Positions 36,896 through 44,941 of a DNA stretch of 64,000 nt are shown here, piece after piece; positions within the stretch are counted from its first letter, which is position 1, and the number at the start of each line of letters is the position of its first letter. The notes under the pieces were generated by a model. It saw only the letters and a program-made list of their open reading frames with translations. It was not told the origin of the DNA and made no database searches. The stretch is from Corallococcus macrosporus DSM 14697 (GTDB lineage Bacteria > Myxococcota > Myxococcia > Myxococcales > Myxococcaceae). The translations under genes and the position numbers were made by a program. The stretch lies in the NCBI RefSeq assembly GCF_002305895.1, contig NZ_CP022203.1:3078501-3142500 (forward strand), written 5' to 3'.

Positions 36896-37192
36896 ATGAA
36901 CGACGACATGACACGCGAACGGCTTGCCCAGGGTGTGTCGGAGTTGGAGTCACGCGTAGGCCAGCCGCTGCCCCTCGCGGAATCGCTGCACAAGGCGCTC
37001 GAAGGCGCCGTCTATCCGCTGTCCGCGCGACAGTTGACCTGGGTGGCCCGTGAGAACGAGGCCCCCGCCCTGGTGCTCTCGCTCCTGGGCTCGCTTCCCC
37101 GGTCGAGCTTCGGCTCCGTGGACGCGGTGGCCCGGGCCCTGGATGGTGACCTGGACGCCACGGCGCCGCAACCGTCGGCGTCTTCGCGCTGA
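36896..37192 (+). CDS. DUF2795-like small protein
   Basis: 98 residues from ATG 36896. The central part matches the DUF2795 pattern: a YPLSARQL segment, ARENEAPALVLSLLGSLP and FGSVDAVARAL, a small helical fold of unknown function found in many actinobacteria and myxobacteria. The N-terminus (RERLAQGVSELESRV) is helical. No ribosome site of note; the preceding AAAAAAAGGAC tract 40 bases upstream is A-rich and unusual here. Confidence 0.68.
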   Translation: MNDDMTRERLAQGVSELESRVGQPLPLAESLHKALEGAVYPLSARQLTWVARENEAPALVLSLLGSLPRSSFGSVDAVARALDGDLDATAPQPSASSR

Positions 37193-37356
37193 GCTGGCCT
37201 TGAAGGGCGGGCGCCCGCGGGGAGGTGCGACGCGTCAGGCGCTCGTCCTATGCTGGTGGTTCGCGCGGTACCCAGCAGATCGCGAGGGGGCGGAGGCGCT
37301 ATCCTGGGCCCTAACTGCCTGGCCCCCTTCATGGGACCCTGGCCAGGAGGAGCGCC

Positions 37357-38514
37357 ATGAACCCGTCTGAACTCCCCGCGGTCCTCTACGTCGACGATGA
37401 CGCGCTGAACCTCCGGGTCTTCGACGCGAACTTCGGGCAGCGCTTCCGCATCTTCCGCAGCTCCTCGCCCAGCGAGGCGCTGGCGCTCCTGGAGCAGCGC
37501 CGGGGCGAGATTGGCGTCATCCTCTCCGACCAGCGCATGCCCGGCATGACGGGCGTGGAGCTGCTGGAGCGGGCGCGCACGATTGCGCCGGACGCCAAGC
37601 GCATGCTCGTCACGGCCTACGCGGACATGCAGGCCGTCATCGACGCCGTCAACCGCGGCCAGGTGACGCGCTACTTCGTCAAGCCGTGGGACCGGACGGA
37701 GCTCCAGGCCGCGCTCGATGACGCGCTGAAGATTGCCCGCCTGGAGCTGCGCATCCGCGAGGTGGAAGGGCGCATGATGAAGTCCGAGCGTCTGGCCACC
37801 CTGGGCCAGGTGACGGCGGGCATCGCGCACGAGCTGATGGGCCCGGTGGGCTACCTGTCGCAGAACGTGGTGTCGCTGCAGCGCGACCTGGGCAGCGTCA
37901 TCCAGTACGTGTCGCGGCACCTGCAGGAGGACCCCGACGCCGCGGTGGCGGAGACGGTGGAGGACCTGCCCGCGCTCATCAAGGACCTGGCGGAGGGGGC
38001 GGAGCACCTGCGGCAGGTGGCCCTGGGGCTGAGGGCGCAGGCGCGCGGCGAGGACCTGGAGGCCACGGCGGACGTGGCCGAGGTGGTGTCCTTCGCGGTG
38101 AAGCTGGCGCGCGCCGAGGTGCGGGAGCGGGCGCGGCTGACGAGCAACGGCGAGCCCGTGCGCGTCACCTTCGGGCCGGTGAAGCTGTGCCAGGTGCTGC
38201 TCAACCTCATCGTCAACGCGGCGCAGGCCATGGGCAGCACGGGCCGCGCCGGGCGCATCGAGGTCCGGTGGACGGCGCGTCCGGACGACGTGGTGCTCAC
38301 CGTGGCGGACAACGGCTGCGGCATCCCCCTGGAGCTCCAGGAGCGCGTCTTCCAGCCCATGTTCACCACGAAGCCGGTGGGCGTGGGCACCGGCCTGGGG
38401 CTGTCCATCTGCCGGGAGCTCGTCACGCAGTTCGGCGGCAGCCTCCGGTTGTCCTCCACGCAGGGCGAGGGCACCGAAATCGAAATCACCCTCCGGCGAG
38501 CCCCGCTCCCCTGA
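37357..38514 (+). CDS. Response receiver-histidine kinase hybrid (REC-HisKA-HATPase)
   Basis: 385 residues, no membrane segment. An N-terminal receiver domain (about 5-120) with acidic pair DDD, phosphoacceptor Asp in ILSDQRMPG, Thr in LVTAY and Lys in FVKPW. Then a HisKA helix with HELMGPVGYL in place of the more usual HEINNPL, and a complete ATPase domain: N box LLNLIVNAAQAM, G1 VADNGCGIP, F box FTTKPVG and G2 GTGLGLSICRELV. RR-first kinases of this type usually take a signal from another kinase. GGAGG is 8 bases upstream. Its 3' end overlaps the convergent PH-like gene by 29 bases. Confidence 0.92.
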   Translation: MNPSELPAVLYVDDDALNLRVFDANFGQRFRIFRSSSPSEALALLEQRRGEIGVILSDQRMPGMTGVELLERARTIAPDAKRMLVTAYADMQAVIDAVNRGQVTRYFVKPWDRTELQAALDDALKIARLELRIREVEGRMMKSERLATLGQVTAGIAHELMGPVGYLSQNVVSLQRDLGSVIQYVSRHLQEDPDAAVAETVEDLPALIKDLAEGAEHLRQVALGLRAQARGEDLEATADVAEVVSFAVKLARAEVRERARLTSNGEPVRVTFGPVKLCQVLLNLIVNAAQAMGSTGRAGRIEVRWTARPDDVVLTVADNGCGIPLELQERVFQPMFTTKPVGVGTGLGLSICRELVTQFGGSLRLSSTQGEGTEIEITLRRAPLP

Positions 38515-39070
38515 GCCCGAAGGCGTTGCTGAGCAGGCGCCACACGCGGTGCAGCGTCTCCGTCTCCGTCGGGCGGATGTGCTCCACCAGCACCGCGCGG
38601 CGCAGCGGGCCCTCCGTGTCGTCCAGCGCGTACTCCACCACCAGCGCGTAGCGAGGCCCGGGGCGCTCCACCATGTGGACGGCGCGCACCGCGTCAAAGG
38701 GCACCTGCTCCGCCTGGGTGGCGCCCGGCGTCCAGGCCAGGCGCTCCAGGCGCAGCGTCTCCGAGCGGAAGTGCAGGACGAAGCGCCGCCGGCCCAGGTG
38801 GGCCTCCAGCTTGAGGGCCAATCCCACCAGGGCCGCCGCCAACAGCCCCAGCGCGAAGGCCGGTGTCGCGCCGTCCCGGGCGCCCACCAGAACGGCGGCA
38901 CCCACCGCGCACCCCAGCCCCATGCCCACACACAGGCTGGGGAGGGCCCGCCGCTCCCAGGAGGGCGGCCGTGCCTCACCCATCAGCCGGCCGCCGTCAT
39001 AGCGCAGCCTTACGTCGCCCAGCCGCCCGGGCACCCGGTTGTCCTGCAACGCGTTCTCGAAGCTCGCCAC
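38486..39070 (-). CDS. Putative two-pass membrane protein with PH-like C-terminal domain
   Basis: 194 residues if GTG 39070 is the start (weak ribosome site). Two adjacent membrane segments (LCVGMGLGCAVGAAVLVGA and FALGLLAAALVGLALKLEA) follow a polar N-terminus, and after them a beta-rich domain with LHFRSETLRLERLAW, VPFDAVRAVHMVER and YALVVEYAL, which resembles bacterial PH domains. It could instead be any small beta domain. No function known. The response-regulator gene starts divergently 70 bases away. Confidence 0.62.
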   Translation of the reverse strand: MASFENALQDNRVPGRLGDVRLRYDGGRLMGEARPPSWERRALPSLCVGMGLGCAVGAAVLVGARDGATPAFALGLLAAALVGLALKLEAHLGRRRFVLHFRSETLRLERLAWTPGATQAEQVPFDAVRAVHMVERPGPRYALVVEYALDDTEGPLRRAVLVEHIRPTETETLHRVWRLLSNAFGLRGAGLAGG

Positions 39071-39139
39071 GGCCCCAGCATAGCGGGCCTCAATTGCGGG
39101 CTTCGTAGTTGGAACAGAGCTGTGCGAATCTGCGCGGCC

Positions 39140-40111
39140 ATGGAGCTCCCGTTCGAGTCCGGTGAGGGTGAAGGAGGGGAAGGGGGGACGCTCGCCTCGA
39201 CGGTGCTGGTGGTCGATGACGAGCCCGTCGTGTTGGACATCTGCGCCCGCCTCCTGGAGCGCGACGCCGACCTGGTGGTGACGCTGGCCGCGAGCGCCGA
39301 GGAGGCGCTCCCGCTGCTGCAGGAGCAGCGCTTCGACGTCCTGGTGACGGACAAGAACCTGCCCGGCATGGGCGGGGTGGAGCTCATCGCCGAGGCGCGC
39401 CGTCTCCAGCCGTCCCTGGAGGCGGTGATGATTACCGGCTACGCCAGCTCGGAGTCCGTCGTCGCCGCCTTCGCCGCCGGCGCCAGTGACTACATCCTCA
39501 AGCCCTTCGATGACCTGCGGGTGCTGCGCGCCAAGGTGCGGGCGGCCCTGGAGCGCAGGACGGCGGGCATCCGCGTGCGAGAGCAGGCGCGGGAGGTGGC
39601 CCGCGAAGCCGCGGCCCTCCTGGCCTCCGGGCAGGACGCGCCGGAGCCCGCCCATGAAGCGCTGGAGTCGGAGCTGCGGGCCTACGAGGAGGCGGTGCGC
39701 CTGGGCCTGAATGGCCGGGTGGCCGTCGTGGGCAGCGCCAACACCGTCACCGTCCTGAAGGACGCGGGGTTCGACGCGGTGGAGCTGCCGCCCTACACAC
39801 CCGAGCTGGAGCATGTGGACGTCGTCGTCGTCGAGACGGGAGACCCGCAGTGGCGCACGCTCGCCGAGCGGCTCCAGCGCCGTCCGCCCGACGTGCTCCT
39901 GCTCGCCAGCCCGCAGGCCGACCTGGGTGACCTCCTGGAGGCGATTACGCTGCGCATGGACCTGGTGGGCTTCGGCACCAGCCAGGGCGCCGTCGCGCTG
40001 CCAGAGAAGGTGCGCATGCTCCTGCTGCGTCGGGGCGTGGAGCGCGCTCAGGACCGGCTCGCCGCGGCCCTGGCCACCTTCCGGCAGAGCATCGCCGCGT
40101 CGCCTTCCTGA
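39140..40111 (+). CDS. Response regulator with a second, degenerate receiver-like domain
   Basis: 323 residues from ATG 39140. The first domain (about 18-140) is a normal receiver: VVDDEPVV, phosphoacceptor in LVTDKNLPGM, Thr/Tyr-like MITGYAS and Lys in YILKPFDD. A charged helix (about 140-190) links to a C-terminal alpha/beta domain whose strand pattern (RVAVVGSA, VDVVVVET, DVLLLASP, DLVGFGT) looks like a receiver or Rossmann-type fold with no phosphoacceptor Asp or acidic pair. It has no DNA-binding or enzyme output domain. Role unknown. Confidence 0.85.
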   Translation: MELPFESGEGEGGEGGTLASTVLVVDDEPVVLDICARLLERDADLVVTLAASAEEALPLLQEQRFDVLVTDKNLPGMGGVELIAEARRLQPSLEAVMITGYASSESVVAAFAAGASDYILKPFDDLRVLRAKVRAALERRTAGIRVREQAREVAREAAALLASGQDAPEPAHEALESELRAYEEAVRLGLNGRVAVVGSANTVTVLKDAGFDAVELPPYTPELEHVDVVVVETGDPQWRTLAERLQRRPPDVLLLASPQADLGDLLEAITLRMDLVGFGTSQGAVALPEKVRMLLLRRGVERAQDRLAAALATFRQSIAASPS

Positions 40112-40190
40112 AGCACCTGGAGCGCGCCAGACGGCCGGGAAGGGGGCGCTTCGAAAGGAGCGCCCGTGCCAGCCTGGCCCGCAAAGCGAA

Positions 40191-40220
40191 ACGCCCACCT
40201 TCTTTCAGAAGGTGGGCGTC
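40191..40220 (-). terminator. Terminator after the tRNA pair
   Basis: Perfect 10-base inverted repeat (ACGCCCACCT at 40191-40200, AGGTGGGCGT at 40211-40220), one extra T-A pair and a small loop. Read on the minus strand it follows tRNA-Glu by 7 bases and is followed by TTTCGC, a short T-run, so it fits an intrinsic terminator of the tRNA transcript. Confidence 0.75.
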
Positions 40221-40227
40221 TCAGTGT

Positions 40228-40298
40228 GACCCTGCCGGGATTCGAACCCGAGTTTGAGCCGTGAGAGGGCTCCGTCCTAACCGCTAGACGACAGGGCC
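40228..40298 (-). tRNA. tRNA-Glu (anticodon CTC)
   Basis: Minus-strand cloverleaf: acceptor GGCCCTG pairs with CAGGGTC, T arm with GGTTCGAATCC, and an anticodon arm GAGCC-loop-GGCTC whose loop carries CTC. CCA is not encoded, so it must be added. Ends could be off by one base. It lies 128 bases after tRNA-Gln on the same strand and is followed by a terminator hairpin. Confidence 0.92.
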
Positions 40299-40426
40299 GA
40301 TGCTTGTTTCAGTCGCTGCTAACTGCCCGCGCTTTCTACCTTTTTTCGTCTGCCCTCGTCAACCCTTTTGTTTCTTTCTACCAGGTTGCTTCGGACCGGC
40401 GAGAACTGCAACTGCGGTGCTGCGAG

Positions 40427-40497
40427 CTGGGGAACTAGGATTCGAACCTAGATAAGCAGAGTCAGAGTCTGCTGTCCTGCCGTTAGACGATTCCCCA
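40427..40497 (-). tRNA. tRNA-Gln (anticodon CTG)
   Basis: 71-base minus-strand tRNA: acceptor TGGGGAA pairs with TTCCCCA plus discriminator G, anticodon arm GCAGA-loop-TCTGC with CTG in the loop, T arm CTAGG-TTCGAAT-CCTAG. CCA is not encoded. Placed 69 bases beyond the small exported-protein gene and upstream of tRNA-Glu; both are read leftward as is gltX. Confidence 0.93.
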
Positions 40498-40566
40498 AGG
40501 ACCTGCTCGACTGCGGCGCTTCTCTACCAATACCACTTCGGGACTGCAACAACTTCGGTGAGGCGT

Positions 40567-40974
40567 TTACTTCTTCCTGCGCTTCGTCGTCTCGGGCTTC
40601 TTCGCGGGCCTGGCTGCCTGCTGGAGCGGGACGATGTAGATGCGAACCTCGTCGTTCGCCTCGTAAATGTTCAGCCCCGCGAAGTTCTTCCCCGAGGGGT
40701 TGCTGATGTGGACCGCCTTCACGCCCGGCTGGTTCACGATCTGCCGCCGGGGGTAACCGCTCGTCGAGTAGACCGCGCGGTAGTAATCCAGCGTGCCATC
40801 GAAGTCCCTGGGCGACCGGTAGCGATTCTCACCGACCCGCCGCGAGCCATCCGGCAACTGCGCGCCGTTGACGACCTCGGCGCCCGCTGAAACCGCCCAG
40901 AGCGCCACCAGCGCCGCTCCGAGCGGGCGCGCCTTATAGAAACCGCGTTTCAGGCTGTCAAGGGCACGTATCAT
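40567..40974 (-). CDS. Small exported protein of unknown function
   Basis: 135 residues from ATG 40974 (the longer frame to 41229 runs into gltX and was dropped). A basic N-terminus and hydrophobic stretch ending VSAGA form a signal peptide. The mature part has a GTLDYYRAVYSTSGYPRRQIVNQPGVKAVHI-type segment (here in pieces), GLNIYEANDEVRIYIVPL and a strongly basic Lys/Arg tail. Myxobacterial proteins of this layout are common but I know no function. Between gltX and the tRNAs, all leftward. Confidence 0.7.
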   Translation of the reverse strand: MIRALDSLKRGFYKARPLGAALVALWAVSAGAEVVNGAQLPDGSRRVGENRYRSPRDFDGTLDYYRAVYSTSGYPRRQIVNQPGVKAVHISNPSGKNFAGLNIYEANDEVRIYIVPLQQAARPAKKPETTKRRKK

Positions 40975-41020
40975 GGGTCCGAAAGATAGGGGCCTGCGCT
41001 GCTGACGTCCACCGCAACCT

Positions 41021-41041
41021 GCGCCTGACACGCTCAGGCGC
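41021..41041 (-). terminator. Stem-loop overlapping the gltX stop
   Basis: GCGCCTGA at 41021-41028 and TCAGGCGC at 41034-41041, 5-base loop; the right arm contains the gltX stop codon. Could end the gltX message or slow decay; no T-run follows. Confidence 0.4.
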
Positions 41042-42473
41042 GGGTCAGCGCCGCGTCGATGCGCCGCAGGGCCTCCTCGCGGCCCACCAGCACCAGCGTC
41101 TCGCCGATGCCCGGGCTGGTGGTGTTGCCGGTGAGCGCCACGCGGATGGGCTGCGCCACCTTGCCCATGCCGACGCTTGCGGCCTCGCTCACCTGCTTCA
41201 CCACGCCGTCCAGCGCCTCCACGGACCACCCGGGCAGGGCGGCGAGCGTCTCGCGCACCTTGCGCAGCAGGTTGAGGGACTCTCCGGACAGGTGCTTGGC
41301 GGCGGCCTTCTCGTCCAGGGTGATGCCGGAGCGGAAGTAGACGTTGGCCGCGGTGGTGGCGATGTCCTCCAGGGTGTTGGAGCGCTCGCGCAGCGTGCGC
41401 ACCAGCGTGTCCAGCCGCGGGTCACCCTTGGCCTGGACGCCCTTCGCCTCCAGGAAGGGGAGCAGCCGCTCCACCACGGTCTCCACCGGGAGCTGCTTCA
41501 TCCACTGCTGGTTGAGCCACAGCAGCTTCTCCGGGTTCCACACGCCGGAGGTGGTGCCCACGTCGCTGAAGTCGAACCACTCCAGCATCTGCTCGCGGCT
41601 GATGACCTCGTCGTTGCCGTGGCTCCAGCCCAGCCGGATGACGAAGTTGAGCAGCGCCTCCGGCATGATGCCGTTGCGCTTGTGCACCATGACGTCCGCT
41701 TCCGGGTGCTTGCGCTTGGACAGCTTCTCGCGGTCCGGGCCCAGGATGAGCGGCAGGTGCGCGAAGTCGGGCGGGGTCCACCCCAGCGCCTGGTACAGCA
41801 TGAGCTGCGGGAAGGTGGAGTTGACGTGCTCCTGGCCACGCGCGACCAGGGTGATGTCCATCAGGTGGTCATCGATGACGCACCCGAAGTTGTAGACGGG
41901 GATGCCGTCCGCCCGCATCATGACCCAGTCGTCCAGGTCGCTGTGCGTCTTGGTGATGGTGCCCAGCGCCTTGTCGGTGAAGGACACGGAGCCGTCGCCC
42001 GCGGGCATCTTGAAGCGGATGACCGCCTCCGAGGCGCTGCGGCCGGCGGGGGGCTCGGTGCGCTCGCGGCAGGTGCCCGGGTACTTGAACGCGCCGCCCG
42101 CCTTCTCCGCCGCCTGCCGCTGCGCGTCGAGGTCTTCCTTGGTGCAGTAGCACCGGTAGGCCTTGCCCTCGGCGATGAGCTGGTCGGCGTGCTGGCGGTA
42201 GGTGTCCAGCCGCTGCATCTGGAAGTAGGGGGCGTAGGGGCCCTCCTTGCCGGGGCCCTCGTCCCAGTCGATGCCCAGCCAGCTCAGCCCGTCCAGGATG
42301 GCCTGCACCGACTCCGGGGTGGAGCGGCCCTGGTCCGTGTCCTCCATGCGCAGCACGAAGGTGCCGCCCTGGCGCCGCGCCTGGAGGTAGTTCATCAGCG
42401 CGGTACGGGCACCGCCAATGTGAAGGTAGCCGGTAGGCGAGGGAGCGAAGCGGACGCGAAGGGCAGGAGGCAT
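41034..42473 (-). CDS. gltX: Glutamyl-tRNA synthetase
   Basis: 479 residues from ATG 42473 with AGGAGG-like CCTCC complement immediately upstream. Class I synthetase: HIGH-type HIGG at 18-21 in PSPTGYLHIGG, the KMSKS equivalent K250-L-S-K-R, and a zinc-type cluster C108, C110 and C135. It charges tRNA(Glu), and in many bacteria without glutaminyl-tRNA synthetase also tRNA(Gln); whether that is so here cannot be told. Glu-tRNA also feeds HemA. tRNA-Glu and tRNA-Gln lie downstream on the same strand. Confidence 0.96.
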   Translation of the reverse strand: MPPALRVRFAPSPTGYLHIGGARTALMNYLQARRQGGTFVLRMEDTDQGRSTPESVQAILDGLSWLGIDWDEGPGKEGPYAPYFQMQRLDTYRQHADQLIAEGKAYRCYCTKEDLDAQRQAAEKAGGAFKYPGTCRERTEPPAGRSASEAVIRFKMPAGDGSVSFTDKALGTITKTHSDLDDWVMMRADGIPVYNFGCVIDDHLMDITLVARGQEHVNSTFPQLMLYQALGWTPPDFAHLPLILGPDREKLSKRKHPEADVMVHKRNGIMPEALLNFVIRLGWSHGNDEVISREQMLEWFDFSDVGTTSGVWNPEKLLWLNQQWMKQLPVETVVERLLPFLEAKGVQAKGDPRLDTLVRTLRERSNTLEDIATTAANVYFRSGITLDEKAAAKHLSGESLNLLRKVRETLAALPGWSVEALDGVVKQVSEAASVGMGKVAQPIRVALTGNTTSPGIGETLVLVGREEALRRIDAALTRA

Positions 42474-42560
42474 ACGGGCGCGCGGATTAGCAGGGCGTGA
42501 ATGGAGGGTCAACGCGCAGGGGCGTTCCTGGAGTAAGTTGGATGGCCAGGGAGAACTCGT

Positions 42561-43115
42561 ATGTCGATTCGTCAGGTAGTTCGCACGTTGCTCCTGGCTG
42601 TCCTCCTGGTGGGCGTGCCCGCGAGCGCCACCACCCAGCTCCGCGTGGACCTGGCCGGGCTCGCGGTTGGGGCGGACACCGTGGTGCACGGCGTGGTCCG
42701 GCGCGTGGAGAGCCGCTGGAGCGGCGACAAGATGCGCATCCTCACCGACGTCGAAATCCAGGTGACGGAGTCCCTCAAGGGCCAGCCCGGGAGCACGGTG
42801 CTCGTCACGCAGCCCGGGGGCCGCATGGGCGACATCGGCCAGGTGGTGCACGGCCTGGCGTCCTTCACCGCGGGCGAGGAGGTGGTCGTCTTCCTCCAGA
42901 AGCGGGGCCCGCGCGCCTTCCGCGTGTCCGACCTGGCCCAGGGCAAGTTCCAGGTGAAGCGCGAGGGGAGGGAGGCGCTCGCCGTCCCCGAGCCCACCGA
43001 GTCCCAGCTCCTGGACCCCGCCACCCGCAAGCCGGCCGCGTCCGCGCTCCGGTCCATGACGCTGGCGGAGCTGAAGGCCGCCATCCGGGAAGCGCTCGGG
43101 GAGCAGAAGCCGTGA
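42561..43115 (+). CDS. Exported protein of unknown function, partner of proteases
   Basis: 184 residues with a signal peptide (LLLAVLLVGVPASA) and a beta-rich domain of about 110 residues, VVHGVVRRVESRW, VEIQVTESLKGQPGSTVLVTQPGG and VFLQKRG. The C-terminus (ALRSMTLAELKAAIREAL) is helical. The pattern resembles small exported proteins encoded before metzincin proteases in myxobacteria, but no family name is known to me. ATG 42561 follows AGGGAG; the stop overlaps the protease start (TGATG). A role as inhibitor, chaperone or co-secreted factor is an inference. Confidence 0.72.
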   Translation: MSIRQVVRTLLLAVLLVGVPASATTQLRVDLAGLAVGADTVVHGVVRRVESRWSGDKMRILTDVEIQVTESLKGQPGSTVLVTQPGGRMGDIGQVVHGLASFTAGEEVVVFLQKRGPRAFRVSDLAQGKFQVKREGREALAVPEPTESQLLDPATRKPAASALRSMTLAELKAAIREALGEQKP

Positions 43116-43993
43116 TGCCGCCCGTTCCCCTGATGCTGGCCCTGAGCCTGGGCCAGGCGGACCCCTACGTCCGCAGCCGCGTCGACGCGGGCGACACGCG
43201 CACCCAGTGCCTCTTCTGGACGTCCAACCGCGTCGTCTGGAGCCAGAGCACCTTCGGCAACCCGGACACGGCGGGTGACACCGAGTTCGACGCGATTCGC
43301 GCCTCGTTCCAGAGCTGGCAGGACATCTTCGCCGAGTGCGGCAACCTCACGCTGGAGGAGGGCCCGCGCGTGGACGAGCGCGAGGTGGGCTACCGGCGCC
43401 AGGGGAGCAACACCAACCTGGTGCTGTTCCGCACGCGGGACTGCAACACGGTGGTGCCCGCGGACGATGCGTGCTGGGACGACGACACGTGCGCCAACAC
43501 CTTCGACTGCTGGGACGACGATGACAACACCATCGCCATCACCCTCACCACGTACGACGAGCGCTCGGGCATCATCTACGACTCCGACATCTCCTTCAAC
43601 GCGGCGCGCTTCTCCTTCACCACGGCGAATGGCGGCACGTGCTTCCCGCCGGTGACCACAAACTGCGTGGCCACGGACGTGCAGAACACCGCCACGCACG
43701 AGGTCGGCCACCTCATCGGCCTGGACCACACCCGCGCCTCGGGCTCCACCATGAACCCCAGCGCGCCGCCGGGCGAGGTGTCCAAGCGCGTCGTGGACAC
43801 GGGCTCGCGCGACTTCGTCTGCGCCGCCTACCCGAAGGGCCAGGCCAGTCAGGCGTGCCTCCACCCGGTGACGGCCGCCGACCTGGGCCCCAAGGCTGGA
43901 GGCTGCGCCGCCGCGGGTTCGGGTGGGGCGCTGTCCCTGGTGGGCCTCTGGTCGCTGTGGCTGGCGCGCCGCCGCAAGGAGGCGGTCCGGTGA
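43115..43993 (+). CDS. Metzincin-type metalloprotease with MYXO-CTERM tail
   Basis: 292 residues from ATG 43115. Signal peptide is short (LMLALSLGQA). The zinc site HEVGHLIGLDH (H195, E196, H199, H205) is a matrixin/metzincin motif, followed by GSTMNP, the Met-turn. Several cysteine pairs (CNTVVPADDACW, CANTFDCW) suggest a disulfide-rich extracellular enzyme. The C-terminus is a MYXO-CTERM-like signal: a GGC motif, a hydrophobic stretch and RRRK, which is cleaved and anchored by myxosortase in Myxococcus. Paralog of the next gene. Confidence 0.92.
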   Translation: MPPVPLMLALSLGQADPYVRSRVDAGDTRTQCLFWTSNRVVWSQSTFGNPDTAGDTEFDAIRASFQSWQDIFAECGNLTLEEGPRVDEREVGYRRQGSNTNLVLFRTRDCNTVVPADDACWDDDTCANTFDCWDDDDNTIAITLTTYDERSGIIYDSDISFNAARFSFTTANGGTCFPPVTTNCVATDVQNTATHEVGHLIGLDHTRASGSTMNPSAPPGEVSKRVVDTGSRDFVCAAYPKGQASQACLHPVTAADLGPKAGGCAAAGSGGALSLVGLWSLWLARRRKEAVR

Positions 43994-44931
43994 GCAAGGC
44001 CCTGGTGCTCGCGGCCGCGTTCGTGGCCTCCTCCGCGCAGGCGCAGGAGCATTCCTACCGCCGCACCCTGGTGCCAGGGCACCCGCTGTGCCTGCTCTGG
44101 CCGGTGCGCGAGTACGTCTATCACCTGGACGCCGCGGGCAGCGCGCGCACGCCCGGGGACTCCGAGGTGGCGGCCATCGAGGCGTCCTTCGACTCGTGGC
44201 GGCGCGTCTCCGACGGGTGCAGTGACTACCGGTTCACCCGGGGCGCGGACCGGGCGGGGCCCATCCTGGTGGGCTACGACGAGACGCGTCCCCGGGAGAA
44301 CTACAACGTCGTCACGTTCCGCGAGCGGGCGTGCAACGAGGTCGCGCCCGCGGACGACGCGTGCTGGCTCGATGAGAGCTGCGGCAACGCCTATCAGTGC
44401 TGGGAGCACGGGGAGGGCACCATCGGCCTGACCACGTCCACGTTCTCCTATCGGGACGGCCGGGTGCTGGACTCGGACATCGAGCTGAACGCGTCCAATC
44501 CGGACGGGCGCTACGGCTTCCTCTTCACCACCGTGGACTCACCGGTGTGCGAGGCCGAGCCTGCGGTGGACTGCGTGGCCACGGACGTCCAGAACACCAT
44601 GACGCACGAGATTGGCCACGTGGTGGGGCTGGACCATGCCTTCACGCCAGGCTCCACCATGGAGGCCACCGCGCCGCCGGGGGAGACGCGCAAGCGCGTC
44701 ATCGACCCGGGCTCGGTCGCCGGGTTCTGTGACATCTACCCGCGCCACCTGCCGCCGACGCAGTGCTTCGTGCGTGAGGGCGCCGGGCTGGCGCTGAAGG
44801 CGGACGGCCGGGGCAGCGGCTGCGCGGCGGCGCCCGGGCCGGTGACGCTGGGGCTGGGCCTGGCCGCGCTCGTCCTGGCGCGCGCCCGGCGGCGTGCGCT
44901 CCGCGCCGCGGCGCTCCTCCGGCGGAATTAG
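43990..44931 (+). CDS. Metzincin-type metalloprotease with MYXO-CTERM tail, paralog
   Basis: 313 residues from GTG 43990, overlapping the first protease stop as GTGA. Signal peptide VSKALVLAAAFVASSAQA. Zinc motif HEIGHVVGLDH (H206, E207, H210, H216) and Met-turn GSTMEA. Shares with its neighbour the CNEVAPADDACW, GNAYQCW and CVATDVQNT segments, so the two arose by tandem duplication. The end is again Cys-Ala-Ala-Ala-Pro, hydrophobic stretch, RRR: a MYXO-CTERM-type sorting signal. Substrate unknown; the pair may act on cell-surface or prey proteins. Confidence 0.9.
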   Translation: MSKALVLAAAFVASSAQAQEHSYRRTLVPGHPLCLLWPVREYVYHLDAAGSARTPGDSEVAAIEASFDSWRRVSDGCSDYRFTRGADRAGPILVGYDETRPRENYNVVTFRERACNEVAPADDACWLDESCGNAYQCWEHGEGTIGLTTSTFSYRDGRVLDSDIELNASNPDGRYGFLFTTVDSPVCEAEPAVDCVATDVQNTMTHEIGHVVGLDHAFTPGSTMEATAPPGETRKRVIDPGSVAGFCDIYPRHLPPTQCFVREGAGLALKADGRGSGCAAAPGPVTLGLGLAALVLARARRRALRAAALLRRN

Positions 44932-44941
44932 AGGTCCAGCC

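Noticed and set aside
38549-39139. Long N-terminal extension of the response regulator upstream of ATG 39140
   Set aside because: It reads antisense to the PH-like gene, has no ribosome site and would put 197 meaningless residues before a normal receiver.
40191-40220. Hairpin as attachment site or regulatory leader
   Set aside because: Its place right after tRNA-Glu on the minus strand, followed by TTT, is explained by a terminator.
42474-42851. Long N-terminal extension of gltX beyond ATG 42473
   Set aside because: The extension crosses the start of the next gene in the opposite direction and GluRS proteins begin a few residues before the HIGH motif.
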